A DNA stretch of 64,000 nucleotides, taken from assembly GCF_013106755.1 (NCBI RefSeq), contig NZ_WHPF01000013.1:113196-177195 (forward strand), in the 5' to 3' direction. Below are positions 43,523 to 52,786 of the stretch, one piece after another (the first letter of the stretch is position 1; each line of letters starts with the position of its first letter). A program made the position numbers and the translations under genes. Below the pieces are notes generated by a model, which was not told the DNA's origin, made no database searches, and saw only the letters and a program-made list of their open reading frames with translations. Origin of the DNA: Limnovirga soli. GTDB taxonomy: Bacteria; Bacteroidota; Bacteroidia; Chitinophagales; Chitinophagaceae.

Positions 43523-43876
43523 TTAGTTTGTTGGGAATGGGATTAATGGCCTTATTTCTACAGAGCTGTTTGGATATTTTAAAATGGGGCAGGTTTTACT
43601 CCATGCTTGCACTTCTTCCAAACTGTTGGTTTTGCAGATTAAAAACCCGGAAACTAAAACACTATTGGTTTCTTTATGGGGCCCAGCTTCAACACCTTTG
43701 TTGGTTATAATTGTGGCGGCGTATTCAATGGGAGCTGTGTGAACCAATTTGCCTTGCATGGCAATATTGCCAATCAATGATTGCCATTTGGGCATATCTT
43801 CGGCCATATCCTGCGAGGTGGCCAAATAGCTGTTTTCGGCGCTTGCGTTTCTGAATAATAATAGGTACTCTTTCAT
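43523..43876 (-). CDS. YCII family protein
   Basis: 117 residues from MKEYLLLFRNASAEN. An earlier start at 43942 adds unrelated residues. Family features: MKEYLLLFRN start, central WQSLIGNIAMQGKL, and a C-terminal ISSV-type VEIRPLIPF ending. The ferredoxin-like fold is often near regulators and sigma factors in Bacteroidota; the function is mostly unknown. Its downstream neighbour is DoxX, its upstream neighbour a Crp-type regulator. Confidence 0.8.
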   Translation of the reverse strand: MKEYLLLFRNASAENSYLATSQDMAEDMPKWQSLIGNIAMQGKLVHTAPIEYAATIITNKGVEAGPHKETNSVLVSGFLICKTNSLEEVQAWSKTCPILKYPNSSVEIRPLIPFPTN

Positions 43877-43953
43877 TTTTGTATTTTTACTGGTGAATGA
43901 TGATACAAAAATGAAGCGAACTATTTTTTTGAACGATGACAAAAGTCTACGTT

Positions 43954-44523
43954 TTACAGCCTGGCTTTTAGTCTGCTAAAAACATCTTTATTAATGCCCA
44001 AATAAGAAGCGATAAGCTTGCTGGAAACCCTTGTCATTAGCTTGGGTCTAAATTCCATTAGCCATTTAATTCTGTCTAATGCGGAGAGTGCAACAAATGT
44101 ATTAATGCGGTAAACGGAGTTGGCGTAAGAAGTTTCTAAAATTTGTTTATACACTTTGTCAAACTGTGGTGCTGTTTCCATCATTTTTTGAAAACCTTGC
44201 CTGTCAATAGCCAATAATTCACAGGGCTCAACGGTTCTTATATTTTCTGTTGCAGGTTTGCCACTACCAAAACTTATTAATTCAGAACACCAGGTACCTT
44301 CAGTTACAATGTCTCTGGTGGTTTCGTTCATGTCATTATCATACACAAAAACCTGCAGGCAACCTTTGGCAATAAAATAAACATGCTTACACACTTGCCC
44401 TTCCTGCAATAAAAATTCGTTTCTGTCTACAGTTAATGGTTTGAAGCAATTTAGCACGGTGTCTAAATTGTCAATGTCGTTACCGAGTCTGCCAATAATA
44501 TGTTGTCTCAGAATGTTTATCAT
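43954..44523 (-). CDS. Crp/Fnr family transcriptional regulator
   Basis: 189 residues: a cyclic-nucleotide-binding-like beta-roll (PLTVDRNEFLLQEGQVCKHVYFIAKGCLQVFVYD about 29-62) and a short C-terminal HTH (SSKLIASYLGINKDVFSRLKARL), typical of the short Crp-type group in this phylum. The effector is not predictable. Lies 78 bases before YCII in the same direction, so it may regulate this cluster. Confidence 0.85.
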   Translation of the reverse strand: MINILRQHIIGRLGNDIDNLDTVLNCFKPLTVDRNEFLLQEGQVCKHVYFIAKGCLQVFVYDNDMNETTRDIVTEGTWCSELISFGSGKPATENIRTVEPCELLAIDRQGFQKMMETAPQFDKVYKQILETSYANSVYRINTFVALSALDRIKWLMEFRPKLMTRVSSKLIASYLGINKDVFSRLKARL

Positions 44524-44675
44524 TCAAATTATTCAGTTAAACCTTTCTAAAATTGTTAAAGGAAAGCCCCAAATTATGTGCATCAACTATGGTGCGAAGC
44601 CTTCAGCACAATTTGGCTAATAGTGTTATTAGGCAATAGTTGAACAACACCTTTCTTTATTGAATTGTTTAATGC

Positions 44676-45641
44676 TTAAACCGCAATCTTTATCACCACA
44701 TTACCTGTTTTTTGGCCGGATTCAACGTATTTATATGCTGCTACAATTTGTTCTAAAGGATAATAGCTGTCAATTACAGGTTTAAATGCCCCAGTTTCTA
44801 CCAAGGATTTTAAAAACAATACATCTTCTTTGGTAATGGATGGGATGGGGAATAATAATTTTTTGCCACCCAGTAGCGGTGTGGTTAGGGCATACCAAAT
44901 ATTCTCTCCATTTTTTCCTAATTCGGTTGAAATATAAATTCCTTTACTGGTGAGTAAGGGTTTGCATTGGCCAAATGAGCTTTTGCCTACTGCATCAAAA
45001 ATAAATGCATATTTATTTTCTGTTTTGGTAAAATCCCGGGTTTTATAATCAATAACTGTATCAGCGCCAAGTGCTTTTACCAGCGCCACATTTTTGGTAT
45101 CGCAAACTGCAGTTACAATGGCGCCTACATGTTTTAATAGTTGCACGGCAGCCGAGCCAATGGCGCCTGTTGCCCCATACACCAATACCTGTTGCCCCGC
45201 CGTAACTTTTGCTGCACGAATATCTACCAACGCATAATGCGCCCCTTCGGTTATGGCTGCGGCTATTTCAAAGCTGGTGCCTTCGGGTATGTGTGCAATA
45301 GCATTAGATTCAGGTATGGTTAAATACTCTGCATGCCCACCAAAGGAGGTATCGATAAAGCCAAACACTTTGTCGCCAGGTTTAAATGTGGTAACGGTTG
45401 CACCAACCGCCTCAATAATACCTGCAAACTCACAGCCCAGTATTTGAAATTTGGGCCGTAAAAGCCCACTCCAGAACCGCGAAACAAAATATTCGGCACT
45501 GCGAAAACCAGCATCGGTGCGGTTTACTGTAGATGCGTATACTTTTACCAATACCTCATTATCTTTTGGTGTAGGTTTAGCCACATCCATAAGTTGTGCT
45601 ACTTCTGGAGGGCCATATTTTGTATATACAATTGCTTTCAT
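44676..45641 (-). CDS. MDR-superfamily NAD(P)-dependent oxidoreductase (quinone oxidoreductase-like)
   Basis: 321 residues. MDR features: GCEFAGIIEAVG (about 64-75), the nucleotide-binding block VLVYGATGAIGSAAVQLLKHVGA, and a zinc-free pattern (no structural Cys4 lobe). Likely reduces quinones or enones with NADPH. Its start lies 40 bases from the 147-bp direct repeat. Upstream promoter not assigned. Confidence 0.88.
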   Translation of the reverse strand: MKAIVYTKYGPPEVAQLMDVAKPTPKDNEVLVKVYASTVNRTDAGFRSAEYFVSRFWSGLLRPKFQILGCEFAGIIEAVGATVTTFKPGDKVFGFIDTSFGGHAEYLTIPESNAIAHIPEGTSFEIAAAITEGAHYALVDIRAAKVTAGQQVLVYGATGAIGSAAVQLLKHVGAIVTAVCDTKNVALVKALGADTVIDYKTRDFTKTENKYAFIFDAVGKSSFGQCKPLLTSKGIYISTELGKNGENIWYALTTPLLGGKKLLFPIPSITKEDVLFLKSLVETGAFKPVIDSYYPLEQIVAAYKYVESGQKTGNVVIKIAV

Positions 45642-45680
45642 GATTCTTTTTGTTTTAATTGCTGTAACATATGTGTATCT

Positions 45681-45827
45681 TTTTCGCTGTAGTTGGCGTC
45701 TCCTCCAACAGCCTTCAATGCTGGTGCTGTAATAACGGATCTTATGTAAATTAACATTATACCTGTAAAATGCAAGTTGCTGTTTGGCAGAATGGTATTA
45801 TTAGTAGGCGCTTCGGGAAATGGAAAA
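45681..45827. repeat. 147-bp direct repeat, copy 1
   Basis: It begins TTTTCGCTGTAGTTGGCGTC and ends GGAAATGGAAAA. Copy 2 at 48227-48373 has about 8 differences (about 94% identity). The distance between copies is 2546 bases. A small hairpin is possible at the TTGGCG/CCAA core. Confidence 0.9.
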
Positions 45828-45839
45828 ATAAATCCTCCT

Positions 45840-46361
45840 ATGATAGGATTTGCTGGAGCAGGGGATACGACGATACCATTCGCAGATAATAAAAAGCAAA
45901 ATTTTTTGAATTCTGTTACGCCTAAATATAAATCAGAAAATTTCTGTTTATCTAATACAGGAAATTTCATCCTTAAAGATCCTGCTCCTAATCAAATATT
46001 TGTGAAGCAGTGTAGTGCTCAGAATATGTATTATATTTTGAAAGAGTTGAATAAATATACTGAGTTGTATGTACATTGTAATATGAAGCACGGCATTAAT
46101 GACTATACTAAAGACAATTTTGGCGTTAATGCAACAAGTAATGATGATGTATTCACATATATTGCCGTGAGGACAGCTATCTTTTTTCAAACAATCATGA
46201 ATGTTACACCGCTCAACGGCTCTTCACCGACTTTTGGATATACAGGGAAATCACTTTTTCGCAGCCTGAATGACACCAGCCACATTACTAATCAACGTAT
46301 TTGTGGTCAATGCGAACAAGCAAATCCATGTTCTTTTACTGAAGATGATGAATGTCCATAA
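45840..46361 (+). pseudogene. Truncated esterase-like gene fragment (paralog of 50796-52385)
   Basis: The frame from about 45840 to 46361 reads like the second half of the secreted hydrolase at 50796-52385: FAGAGDTTIPF for FQGMKDIVFLP, then ELYVHCNMKHGIN for ELYLDSDMGHGLD, and AVRTAIFFQTIMN for VERATTFFQSVIN. It also ends in a Cys-rich tail (CGQCEQANPCS). The N-terminal half, including signal peptide and nucleophile elbow, is gone, and the 5' end abuts the 147-bp repeat. An in-frame ATG at 45777 belongs to repeat sequence. Confidence 0.75.
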
Positions 46362-46389
46362 CCCTAATAAAAATTAAAAACTAATTCGT

Positions 46390-48192
46390 ATGAAAAAATT
46401 ATTTGTATGTCTCGTTTTGATCTCAATCAATTTTATCTCTTACGCCCAGTCTGGTAGTTCAGATGATTCTTTCGGTAATCATGGATCTGTTTTAGACTCC
46501 AGTATTTGGGCAGACTGCAGAGTCATATCAGTCCAAAAAGATGGAAAAATAATTACAGGTGGTCTTACTCTTGGAACGGAAGGGGAATTTTCAACTGGTG
46601 CACTCTATGTGGCCCGTTTTAATTCAAATGGCAGCCCGGATATTGAATTCGGTATCAACGGAAAAATTATTATACAAAATATTTCTGGGGCTAAACCTCT
46701 ATACGCACAATCGATTGCGTTTTCCTCAGACAACAAAATAATTGTATGTGGAAGATTTATAGTAAATTCTCCATTTGGAAGTGTAGGTTTATTAAGACTT
46801 AATGATAATGGTCAAGTAGATAGTTCTTTTGGTGCCAATGGTTTTGTGACGACAAAACTTAGCGATTGGAATGACAACATTGGAGGAATGGCAATACAAG
46901 CCGATGATAAAATTGTCGTTGCTGGAAATAAGGAAAGCGACTTCTCTCAGTCGGGAGATGATTTTGTTCTTCGTTATATGCCTGATGGTTCGCTGGATGA
47001 AGGTTTTGGAGATAACGGAGTTGTTTATACATCTTATAGTTCAAACATAATTCCAGGCGCGGTCAAAATTCAAGAAGATGGTAAAATAATAGTAGGCGAC
47101 ATTTATGGAGCAACAAATTTGTTGTTTCAAATTGTAAGATATAATACTGATGGAAGTCTTGATCATAATTTTGGAATTGATGGAATAGCGCGATTAAAAC
47201 CCGCAGCAGGTTATTTCTCTGCTTTAAATGATTTATCTATTCAACCTGTCGGTAAAATTGTTGCCGTTGGAGTATTTGGAGATGAAGCAATTGGCTTAGC
47301 AAGGTTCAATCAAAACGGCGATATCGATATGGGTTTTGGTGAGCTTGGTGGCTATTCCTATACATATGCTGAAAATACAGTAGCGTCTGGTAAAAGTGTC
47401 TATGTAACTCCCGATAATAAGATAATTGTTACTGCAAACTATATAAACTCGAATAGCCAAGTAGCTGTTATACAATACAAAGAAACAGGGCGTTTAGATT
47501 CTCTTTTTGGCAACAACGGTATTGTAGAACTCACTCTTGAAAACACCAAGCCTGGTGTTGATCTGACAAGCGGAAAGGGATTTTTACAACAAGATGGAAA
47601 AATACTTATTTCTGGAACTTATGTACCTAGTGGTGGCTCATCCTATAATGTTGGAATTTCTCGTTTGAACGGCGCAAATGACAAACAGAGCAAGTATGTA
47701 AAAATAAAAAAATGGCTTCATCGACATGGTTTCAGCTGGGAAGATTGGCCTGGACGCAATATCAGCTATTATGCTGTAGAACGTAGCTACAACGGAAATA
47801 ACTTTATACAAATCGCGAAGATTTTCAATCAAGGCAGCAAGCAATATACTTATGAAGACGCATCACCTATGAGCGGAGACAATTATTATCGTATGACTAC
47901 AGTCAGGGTGGATGGCAGCATTTCTCAATCAAATATTATTTCTATTTTAAACAATGAAAATGCTATCAAAATTTATCCAAACCCAGTTAAGAACACGCTT
48001 CAAATAGGGGGATTGTCTAACACTCAACCAAGCAAGTTGCTAATTACCAATTATAATGGAATAAAATTTAATAGTGTCGTTACCAATTCAAATACCTACA
48101 CTTGGAATGTGAGTCAACTAAAGCCAGGTAATTACATTCTTTCTATTTCAACCGGAAATAATCTCGTAAGCAAAAAATTTGTGAAGGAATAA
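46390..48192 (+). CDS. Delta-60 repeat protein with type IX sorting domain
   Basis: 600 residues. Signal peptide (ending ISYAQ), then about seven delta-60 repeats of about 55 residues (each with GSLDHNFG-type loop and DGKIIV-like strand), and a C-terminal sorting domain (IKIYPNPVKNTLQIGGL...PGNYILSISTGNNLVSKKFV). It should be secreted through type IX and attached to the surface. Its paralog lies at 54454-56310. Bracketed by direct repeats (45681, 48227), suggesting duplication or insertion (inference). Confidence 0.9.
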   Translation: MKKLFVCLVLISINFISYAQSGSSDDSFGNHGSVLDSSIWADCRVISVQKDGKIITGGLTLGTEGEFSTGALYVARFNSNGSPDIEFGINGKIIIQNISGAKPLYAQSIAFSSDNKIIVCGRFIVNSPFGSVGLLRLNDNGQVDSSFGANGFVTTKLSDWNDNIGGMAIQADDKIVVAGNKESDFSQSGDDFVLRYMPDGSLDEGFGDNGVVYTSYSSNIIPGAVKIQEDGKIIVGDIYGATNLLFQIVRYNTDGSLDHNFGIDGIARLKPAAGYFSALNDLSIQPVGKIVAVGVFGDEAIGLARFNQNGDIDMGFGELGGYSYTYAENTVASGKSVYVTPDNKIIVTANYINSNSQVAVIQYKETGRLDSLFGNNGIVELTLENTKPGVDLTSGKGFLQQDGKILISGTYVPSGGSSYNVGISRLNGANDKQSKYVKIKKWLHRHGFSWEDWPGRNISYYAVERSYNGNNFIQIAKIFNQGSKQYTYEDASPMSGDNYYRMTTVRVDGSISQSNIISILNNENAIKIYPNPVKNTLQIGGLSNTQPSKLLITNYNGIKFNSVVTNSNTYTWNVSQLKPGNYILSISTGNNLVSKKFVKE

Positions 48193-48226
48193 AATAACAA
48201 GATTTTTTTGGTAATACTTTTTTATA

Positions 48227-48373
48227 TTTTCGCTGTTGTTGGCGTCCCCGCCAACAGCCTTCAAAGCTGGTGCTGTAATAACGGATCTTATGTAAATTAA
48301 CATTATACCTGTAAAATGCAAGTTGCTGTTTGACAGAATGGTATTATTAGTAGGCGTTTCGGAAAAGGGAAAA
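48227..48373. repeat. 147-bp direct repeat, copy 2
   Basis: Starts 35 bases after the delta-60 gene stop; the second member of the pair with 45681-45827. Confidence 0.9.
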
Positions 48374-48457
48374 GCAGGTAGCAAATACAAAGCGACCGTG
48401 TCTATTACTTTCATAAAGTGCAGGTGCTTGTTCTTTTTTGCTTGTACAAAAAGAACC

Positions 48458-48865
48458 AAAAAAGGACACCCGAAAACGAAACTGCCCGTTTTCGGGATGG
48501 AATATGCATTAGGCTGTTGTACTACTGTGGTGAATTGCAGCAGAACGCTATTCGGCAAACAGCCAATTACTTTTGGCCATTAGCCTAATAACAAATTGTC
48601 AATTGCATTTAGCTAGCAGCTAATAGCCAACAGCTAAAAGCTATACCGCGTTTCCAAAAAAGGACACCCTAAAACAAAACTGCCCGTTTTCGGGGTGGAA
48701 TATGCATTAAGCTGTTGCACTGCTGTGGTGAATTACAGCAGAACGCTATTCGGCAAACAATCTTTCCATTTGGCTATTAGCCGCTAGCTGTTAGCCTAAC
48801 AACAAATTTTTCAATTGCATTTTGCTAACAGCTATCGGCCAATAGCTAATAGCCGTTTTGCTTTC
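48458..48865. repeat. Tandem 198-bp duplication (two diverged copies)
   Basis: Copy A 48458-48655 and copy B 48656-48865 both begin AAAAAAGGACACC and share ACTGCCCGTTTTCGGG and GAACGCTATTCGGCAAAC. Each ends in AGCTAATAGCC-type short repeats. Confidence 0.8.
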
Positions 48866-48894
48866 CAAAGGGCTGCCCAAAATATCCAGCCGTA

Positions 48895-48912
48895 GAAGAG
48901 TGCGACGCAAGT
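48895..48912 (+). repeat. Dispersed repeat, copy 14
   Basis: GAAGAGTGCGACGCAAGT followed by AAAG (F), 47 bases past the nadE 3' end. Outer GCCGGGC at 48933-48939. Confidence 0.85.
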
Positions 48913-48959
48913 AAAGTTGCTATTTGTACCCATGCCGGGCTAATAATTTACTAACTGTT

Positions 48960-50642
48960 TTAAGAAAGATATTTGCCTACAATGGGTACACGGCGGCCAA
49001 TGCCAAATGCCTTGGGGCTAATGCGTATGATGGGGCAAAACTGGTTGCGTTTGTACTCGTTGGTGTTTACCATTTTTAAAGTACGGTCTACCAGCGCAGC
49101 ATCAAAACCCTGTGCTTTAATATCGGCGGGGCCCATGCGGCGTTCTATGTATTGGTAAAGTATTTTGTCTAATATGCTGTAATCGGGCAGGCTGTCGCTG
49201 TCTTTTTGGTTGGGCCTTAACTCGGCACTAGGTGGTTTGGTAATAATATTTTGGGGTATAATTTCCTGGTGGCGATTTATATATTGGGCCAGCTGGTATA
49301 CCTGTAGTTTATAGCAATCGCCCAAAACGCCCAGTCCGCCGGCCATATCTCCATATAGTGTTCCATAACCGGTAGAGAGCTCGCTTTTATTAGAAGTGTT
49401 TAACAGTATATAGCCAAATTTATTGGCAATAGCCATAAGTAGATTGCCACGGGTACGGCTTTGCATATTTTCTTCGGCCAATGAAAAGGGGAGGTTGCCA
49501 AATACGGGTTGCAATGTGCTTAAAAATGATTCGTAAATATGGTTGATGCGAATAATATCGTAAGGGTTTTGCAGGGCTTTACTTAAGGCCACGGCATCGT
49601 TTACAGAATGATCGGTAGAATATGGCGAGGGCATTAAAATAGCCCTTACGTTTTCGCTGCCCAATGCATCGCAGGCCAGGGCTAAAGTTACTGCGCTATC
49701 AATACCACCAGAGGAACCAATGATGGCTTTGGTAAAGCCCATTTTGGCAAAATAATCTTTAATACCCATTACCAGGGCGGCATAAATATGCGGCAGGTTT
49801 AAACTGGGTTCTAAAGTAGCCGGGTTTAATTCAGCATCAGGCACCCGGCTGGCGGGCTCAATAATTGGGGCATCGATAGTGCCATCATCGTTTACGGTAA
49901 TGCAGGCAAGTGCCTCGGTAAATACGGGTAAAGCATGGCATAGATTGCCATATTTATCAAAAGCCAGGGAGGCCCCATCAAACACAATTTCTGTTTGGCT
50001 GCCTACCGCATTGCAGTATAGCATTGGCAGCTGGTACTTGGTTACATTGGATTTGATGACGGCTTTACGGTCTTCATCGTGGGTATAATCAAAGGGTGAA
50101 GCACTAAGGTTAATCATGATATCCGGTTGCTGCGGCATCAGCATATCCATTGGGCAAATACGGTACAATGGGTTATTGCCCAGGTTCCAGATATCCTCGC
50201 AAATGGTAATGGCCAGTTTTTTGCCTTTAAAGGGTACTACATTCCATTCGAATGCGGGTTCAAAATAGCGGTACTCGTCAAAAACATCGTAAGTGGGTAA
50301 GCAGGTTTTATGTATTTCGGCCTGTATTTGCTGTTGGTATAAAAAGAAAGCCGCATTAAACAGACTTTTGCCTTGTTTATTGGGATTGCGTGCCGGTGAA
50401 CCTACCAGTACGGCAATGGTATCGGCATATTGTTTTATGGTGTTAATGGCTTGGTAGCATTTATTAATAAAGTCGTTAAATTCTACAAAGTCGCGGGCAG
50501 GGTAGCCACAAATACTCATTTCGCTAAAAACAATCAGGTCGGCACCATCTTGTTTAGCTTGTTGAATGGCGGTAATTATTTTTTGTGTATTGCTTTCGAA
50601 GTTGCCAATATGATAGTTTTGCTGGGCTAATACTATTTTCAT
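48960..50642 (-). CDS. nadE: Glutamine-dependent NAD+ synthetase
   Basis: 560 residues from MKIVLAQQNYHIGNFESN; a longer ORF start at 50699 is not supported. N-terminal carbon-nitrogen hydrolase (glutaminase) domain with CEDIWNLG (nucleophile Cys) and a C-terminal NAD synthase domain with the P-loop-like GSSGGIDSAVTLALACD. It makes NAD+ from deamido-NAD with glutamine and ATP. Single gene. Confidence 0.95.
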   Translation of the reverse strand: MKIVLAQQNYHIGNFESNTQKIITAIQQAKQDGADLIVFSEMSICGYPARDFVEFNDFINKCYQAINTIKQYADTIAVLVGSPARNPNKQGKSLFNAAFFLYQQQIQAEIHKTCLPTYDVFDEYRYFEPAFEWNVVPFKGKKLAITICEDIWNLGNNPLYRICPMDMLMPQQPDIMINLSASPFDYTHDEDRKAVIKSNVTKYQLPMLYCNAVGSQTEIVFDGASLAFDKYGNLCHALPVFTEALACITVNDDGTIDAPIIEPASRVPDAELNPATLEPSLNLPHIYAALVMGIKDYFAKMGFTKAIIGSSGGIDSAVTLALACDALGSENVRAILMPSPYSTDHSVNDAVALSKALQNPYDIIRINHIYESFLSTLQPVFGNLPFSLAEENMQSRTRGNLLMAIANKFGYILLNTSNKSELSTGYGTLYGDMAGGLGVLGDCYKLQVYQLAQYINRHQEIIPQNIITKPPSAELRPNQKDSDSLPDYSILDKILYQYIERRMGPADIKAQGFDAALVDRTLKMVNTNEYKRNQFCPIIRISPKAFGIGRRVPIVGKYLS

Positions 50643-50795
50643 AGGGCAAATTTCATAAAATAAAGCGAATGGAGTGCTACCTGCAACAGAAATATACAAT
50701 AACCCACACCTGCATACCTTGTTATTGCGGGTTAAAATATAGCAGTAATAGTTATCAATGTTAGTTGGAACAAAGATTAGGCTGCGAGCATTGTT

Positions 50796-52385
50796 TTAGG
50801 GTATAAACAATTTTTGTCTTTGTGTTTTGGTCCCTTGTTGCACTACCAGAAAATAGATACCCGTTTGTAAATCGTTGCAGGGTATTACTATTTGTTGTTT
50901 GTCATCTGTAATTGTTTTTACAACCAAACCTGCACTATTGGTAAGGTATATTTTTGTAAGGCCGATATTTCGCAGATTGATATAAATGTTTTTTTGCAAT
51001 TGCAACAAATTATACCAGGTGTTTACCGGTTGCTGCACAGCAGCAATAGCTGCATCGGTAAAACTGCTGTTACAGTTTTTATCTCTAAGATCAGCAGGGG
51101 CGCAGCTTTTTATACGGCTATTTACACAATCCTGAAAACTATCTGTAATAAGCCTTGACGCAGTATTATTTATTACACTCTGAAAAAAAGTGGTAGCCCT
51201 TTCTACAATATAAATTTTCAGATCATCAGTGCTTATTTTGCCTTTACCAAAACCAAAGTCCGACCGGTTATCAAGTCCATGGCCCATATCAGAGTCGAGG
51301 TATAATTCGCAGTTCACTTTTCGTTGCAGGGTATTAAGTATTTCGTAAAAACCACTGCTGCCGCTTTGGGTAATGGTATTTAATGTGGTTGGATAAGAAT
51401 AGCTGCGTTGTTTGCTATAAACGAGGCATTTATTATCCGTTATATAATTTGAGTTTTTGTTGAGTAAAACCCTGGATGTGCCCGGAAGAAATACAATATC
51501 CTTCATACCCTGAAAAGTTACCAGCGGTGGGTTATAGCTATTTTTATTAAAAAAATCGGCAGGGCTGCCTGTAGATGGTAAATACACAGCACCCCATAAG
51601 CTAAGTACACCCTTTATTCTAAAATCAATATTTGTTTTACCGGCATAATAATCAATATTAATCGGGCCTAATACATCACTTACATCTGCAAATAATTCTT
51701 CAGCCATAGACTGGTTTGAAATATACGCAACATGCAATGCAATTTGCGCACCCGAGCTGGCGCCGGCAATAAACAGGTTATTGGTATCAAAGTGGAAAAA
51801 GCTGCTCTCATTGCGGCTTATTGCAGTTCTGATAGCCCCTCTGGCATCCTGCATGGCCCGATAGGTAGCCAGGAACTGGCTGGCGGTAAGAGCCTTATCA
51901 TTAGGGTCTTTTAGTCTGCCGGTGCGGTAGTTAACATTAAACACCACATAGCCTTTTTTAGCAAACGCCAGGCAATATTCATCAATATTATCAGCATTAT
52001 CATTCGAGTTGCAATCAGAATAACCACCACCATGAAAAAAGAAAATTACCGGTAAAGGCTTTGCGCTGTAGCAGGGGTATGAATTTGCATTTGGACAATA
52101 TACACTATAGGTAAGTGCGCTGCCATCGGCAATGCAACCAGGTAAATTCATAATGCCGCAATCGCTTAAACTATTATTATCCTTATAATTGGCATCCGGG
52201 GCATTGTTACGGGTGCTTTTATACGAAATAGCCGGCGATATATAAATCTGGCTTTCGGTAAAAATATCTTTCGTATAATCTATTGCGCAATTATTTGATA
52301 AAAGGTTACAGGCTAAATTTTGTGCATTGCCCTGGCCATACCATAAAAGGAAGATTACAAGCAGCGAAACCAGCTTTCGATTCAT
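50796..52385 (-). CDS. Secreted alpha/beta hydrolase with type IX sorting domain
   Basis: 529 residues. Signal peptide (ends WYGQGNAQ), the oxyanion hole HGGGYSDCNSND (about 118-129), nucleophile elbow AGASSGAQIAL (Ser near residue 212) and late His in MGHGLDNRS. The layout is carboxylesterase/lipase-like. The C-terminus (VVKTITDDKQQIVIPCNDLQ...GIYFLVVQQGTKTQRQKLFI) is a type IX sorting domain. A truncated relative lies at 45840-46361. Upstream gap carries a GC-rich repeat. Confidence 0.85.
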   Translation of the reverse strand: MNRKLVSLLVIFLLWYGQGNAQNLACNLLSNNCAIDYTKDIFTESQIYISPAISYKSTRNNAPDANYKDNNSLSDCGIMNLPGCIADGSALTYSVYCPNANSYPCYSAKPLPVIFFFHGGGYSDCNSNDNADNIDEYCLAFAKKGYVVFNVNYRTGRLKDPNDKALTASQFLATYRAMQDARGAIRTAISRNESSFFHFDTNNLFIAGASSGAQIALHVAYISNQSMAEELFADVSDVLGPINIDYYAGKTNIDFRIKGVLSLWGAVYLPSTGSPADFFNKNSYNPPLVTFQGMKDIVFLPGTSRVLLNKNSNYITDNKCLVYSKQRSYSYPTTLNTITQSGSSGFYEILNTLQRKVNCELYLDSDMGHGLDNRSDFGFGKGKISTDDLKIYIVERATTFFQSVINNTASRLITDSFQDCVNSRIKSCAPADLRDKNCNSSFTDAAIAAVQQPVNTWYNLLQLQKNIYINLRNIGLTKIYLTNSAGLVVKTITDDKQQIVIPCNDLQTGIYFLVVQQGTKTQRQKLFIP

Positions 52386-52786
52386 AAAGGCATTTATGTT
52401 TTAATGGAAAGCTTTTTAAGTGTAGGATTAATTTTTCTTAAAAACTATATATGCAAATAGTTTGTAGCATTCAAAAATATACGCATTGCACTAAAAAATT
52501 AAAGTTCAAAGCTTAATATTAGCTTAATACAATCAAAATCATGTTCTGTTTCATATTTATATCATATGCACACTGTAATTGGTAAACAAAATATAGTGGG
52601 GCGTTGCCTGCGGCCGGGCTTTGCGCTGCAAGTCCTCGCTGCGCTGCGGGCTTTCCGCTTCAATCCCTAACGCAAACCAAGGCAATTGCCGCAGCAAGGT
52701 GTACAGCAATAAAAATTACATTCTTCCCTACATCTTATTAGATTTGTAGTATCTGTTTACTCATCAGTATTATTACAATTTTTTAT
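52386..52786. other. Intergenic 400 bp with GC-rich repeat
   Basis: Apart from the repeat at 52598-52676, no gene or RNA was recognised. Confidence 0.4.
52598..52676 (+). repeat. GC-rich repeat upstream of the DUF1080 gene
   Basis: GGGCGTTGCCTGCGGCCGGG at the start and CAATCCCTAACGC at the end, in plus orientation. Inverted partner at 54195-54272. Confidence 0.85.

Larger units (their letters stand above)
48374..48959. other. Repeat-rich intergenic region
   Basis: No gene. Contains a short hairpin near 48430-48457 (TTCTTTTT and AAAAAGAA), the 198-bp tandem repeat and repeat copy 14. Confidence 0.55.

Noticed and set aside
45638..48558. Minus-strand ORFs over the 147-bp repeats (shared peptide)
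   Set aside because: They consist of the repeat itself and neighbouring sequence, with different ends, and there is no sign of selection for coding.
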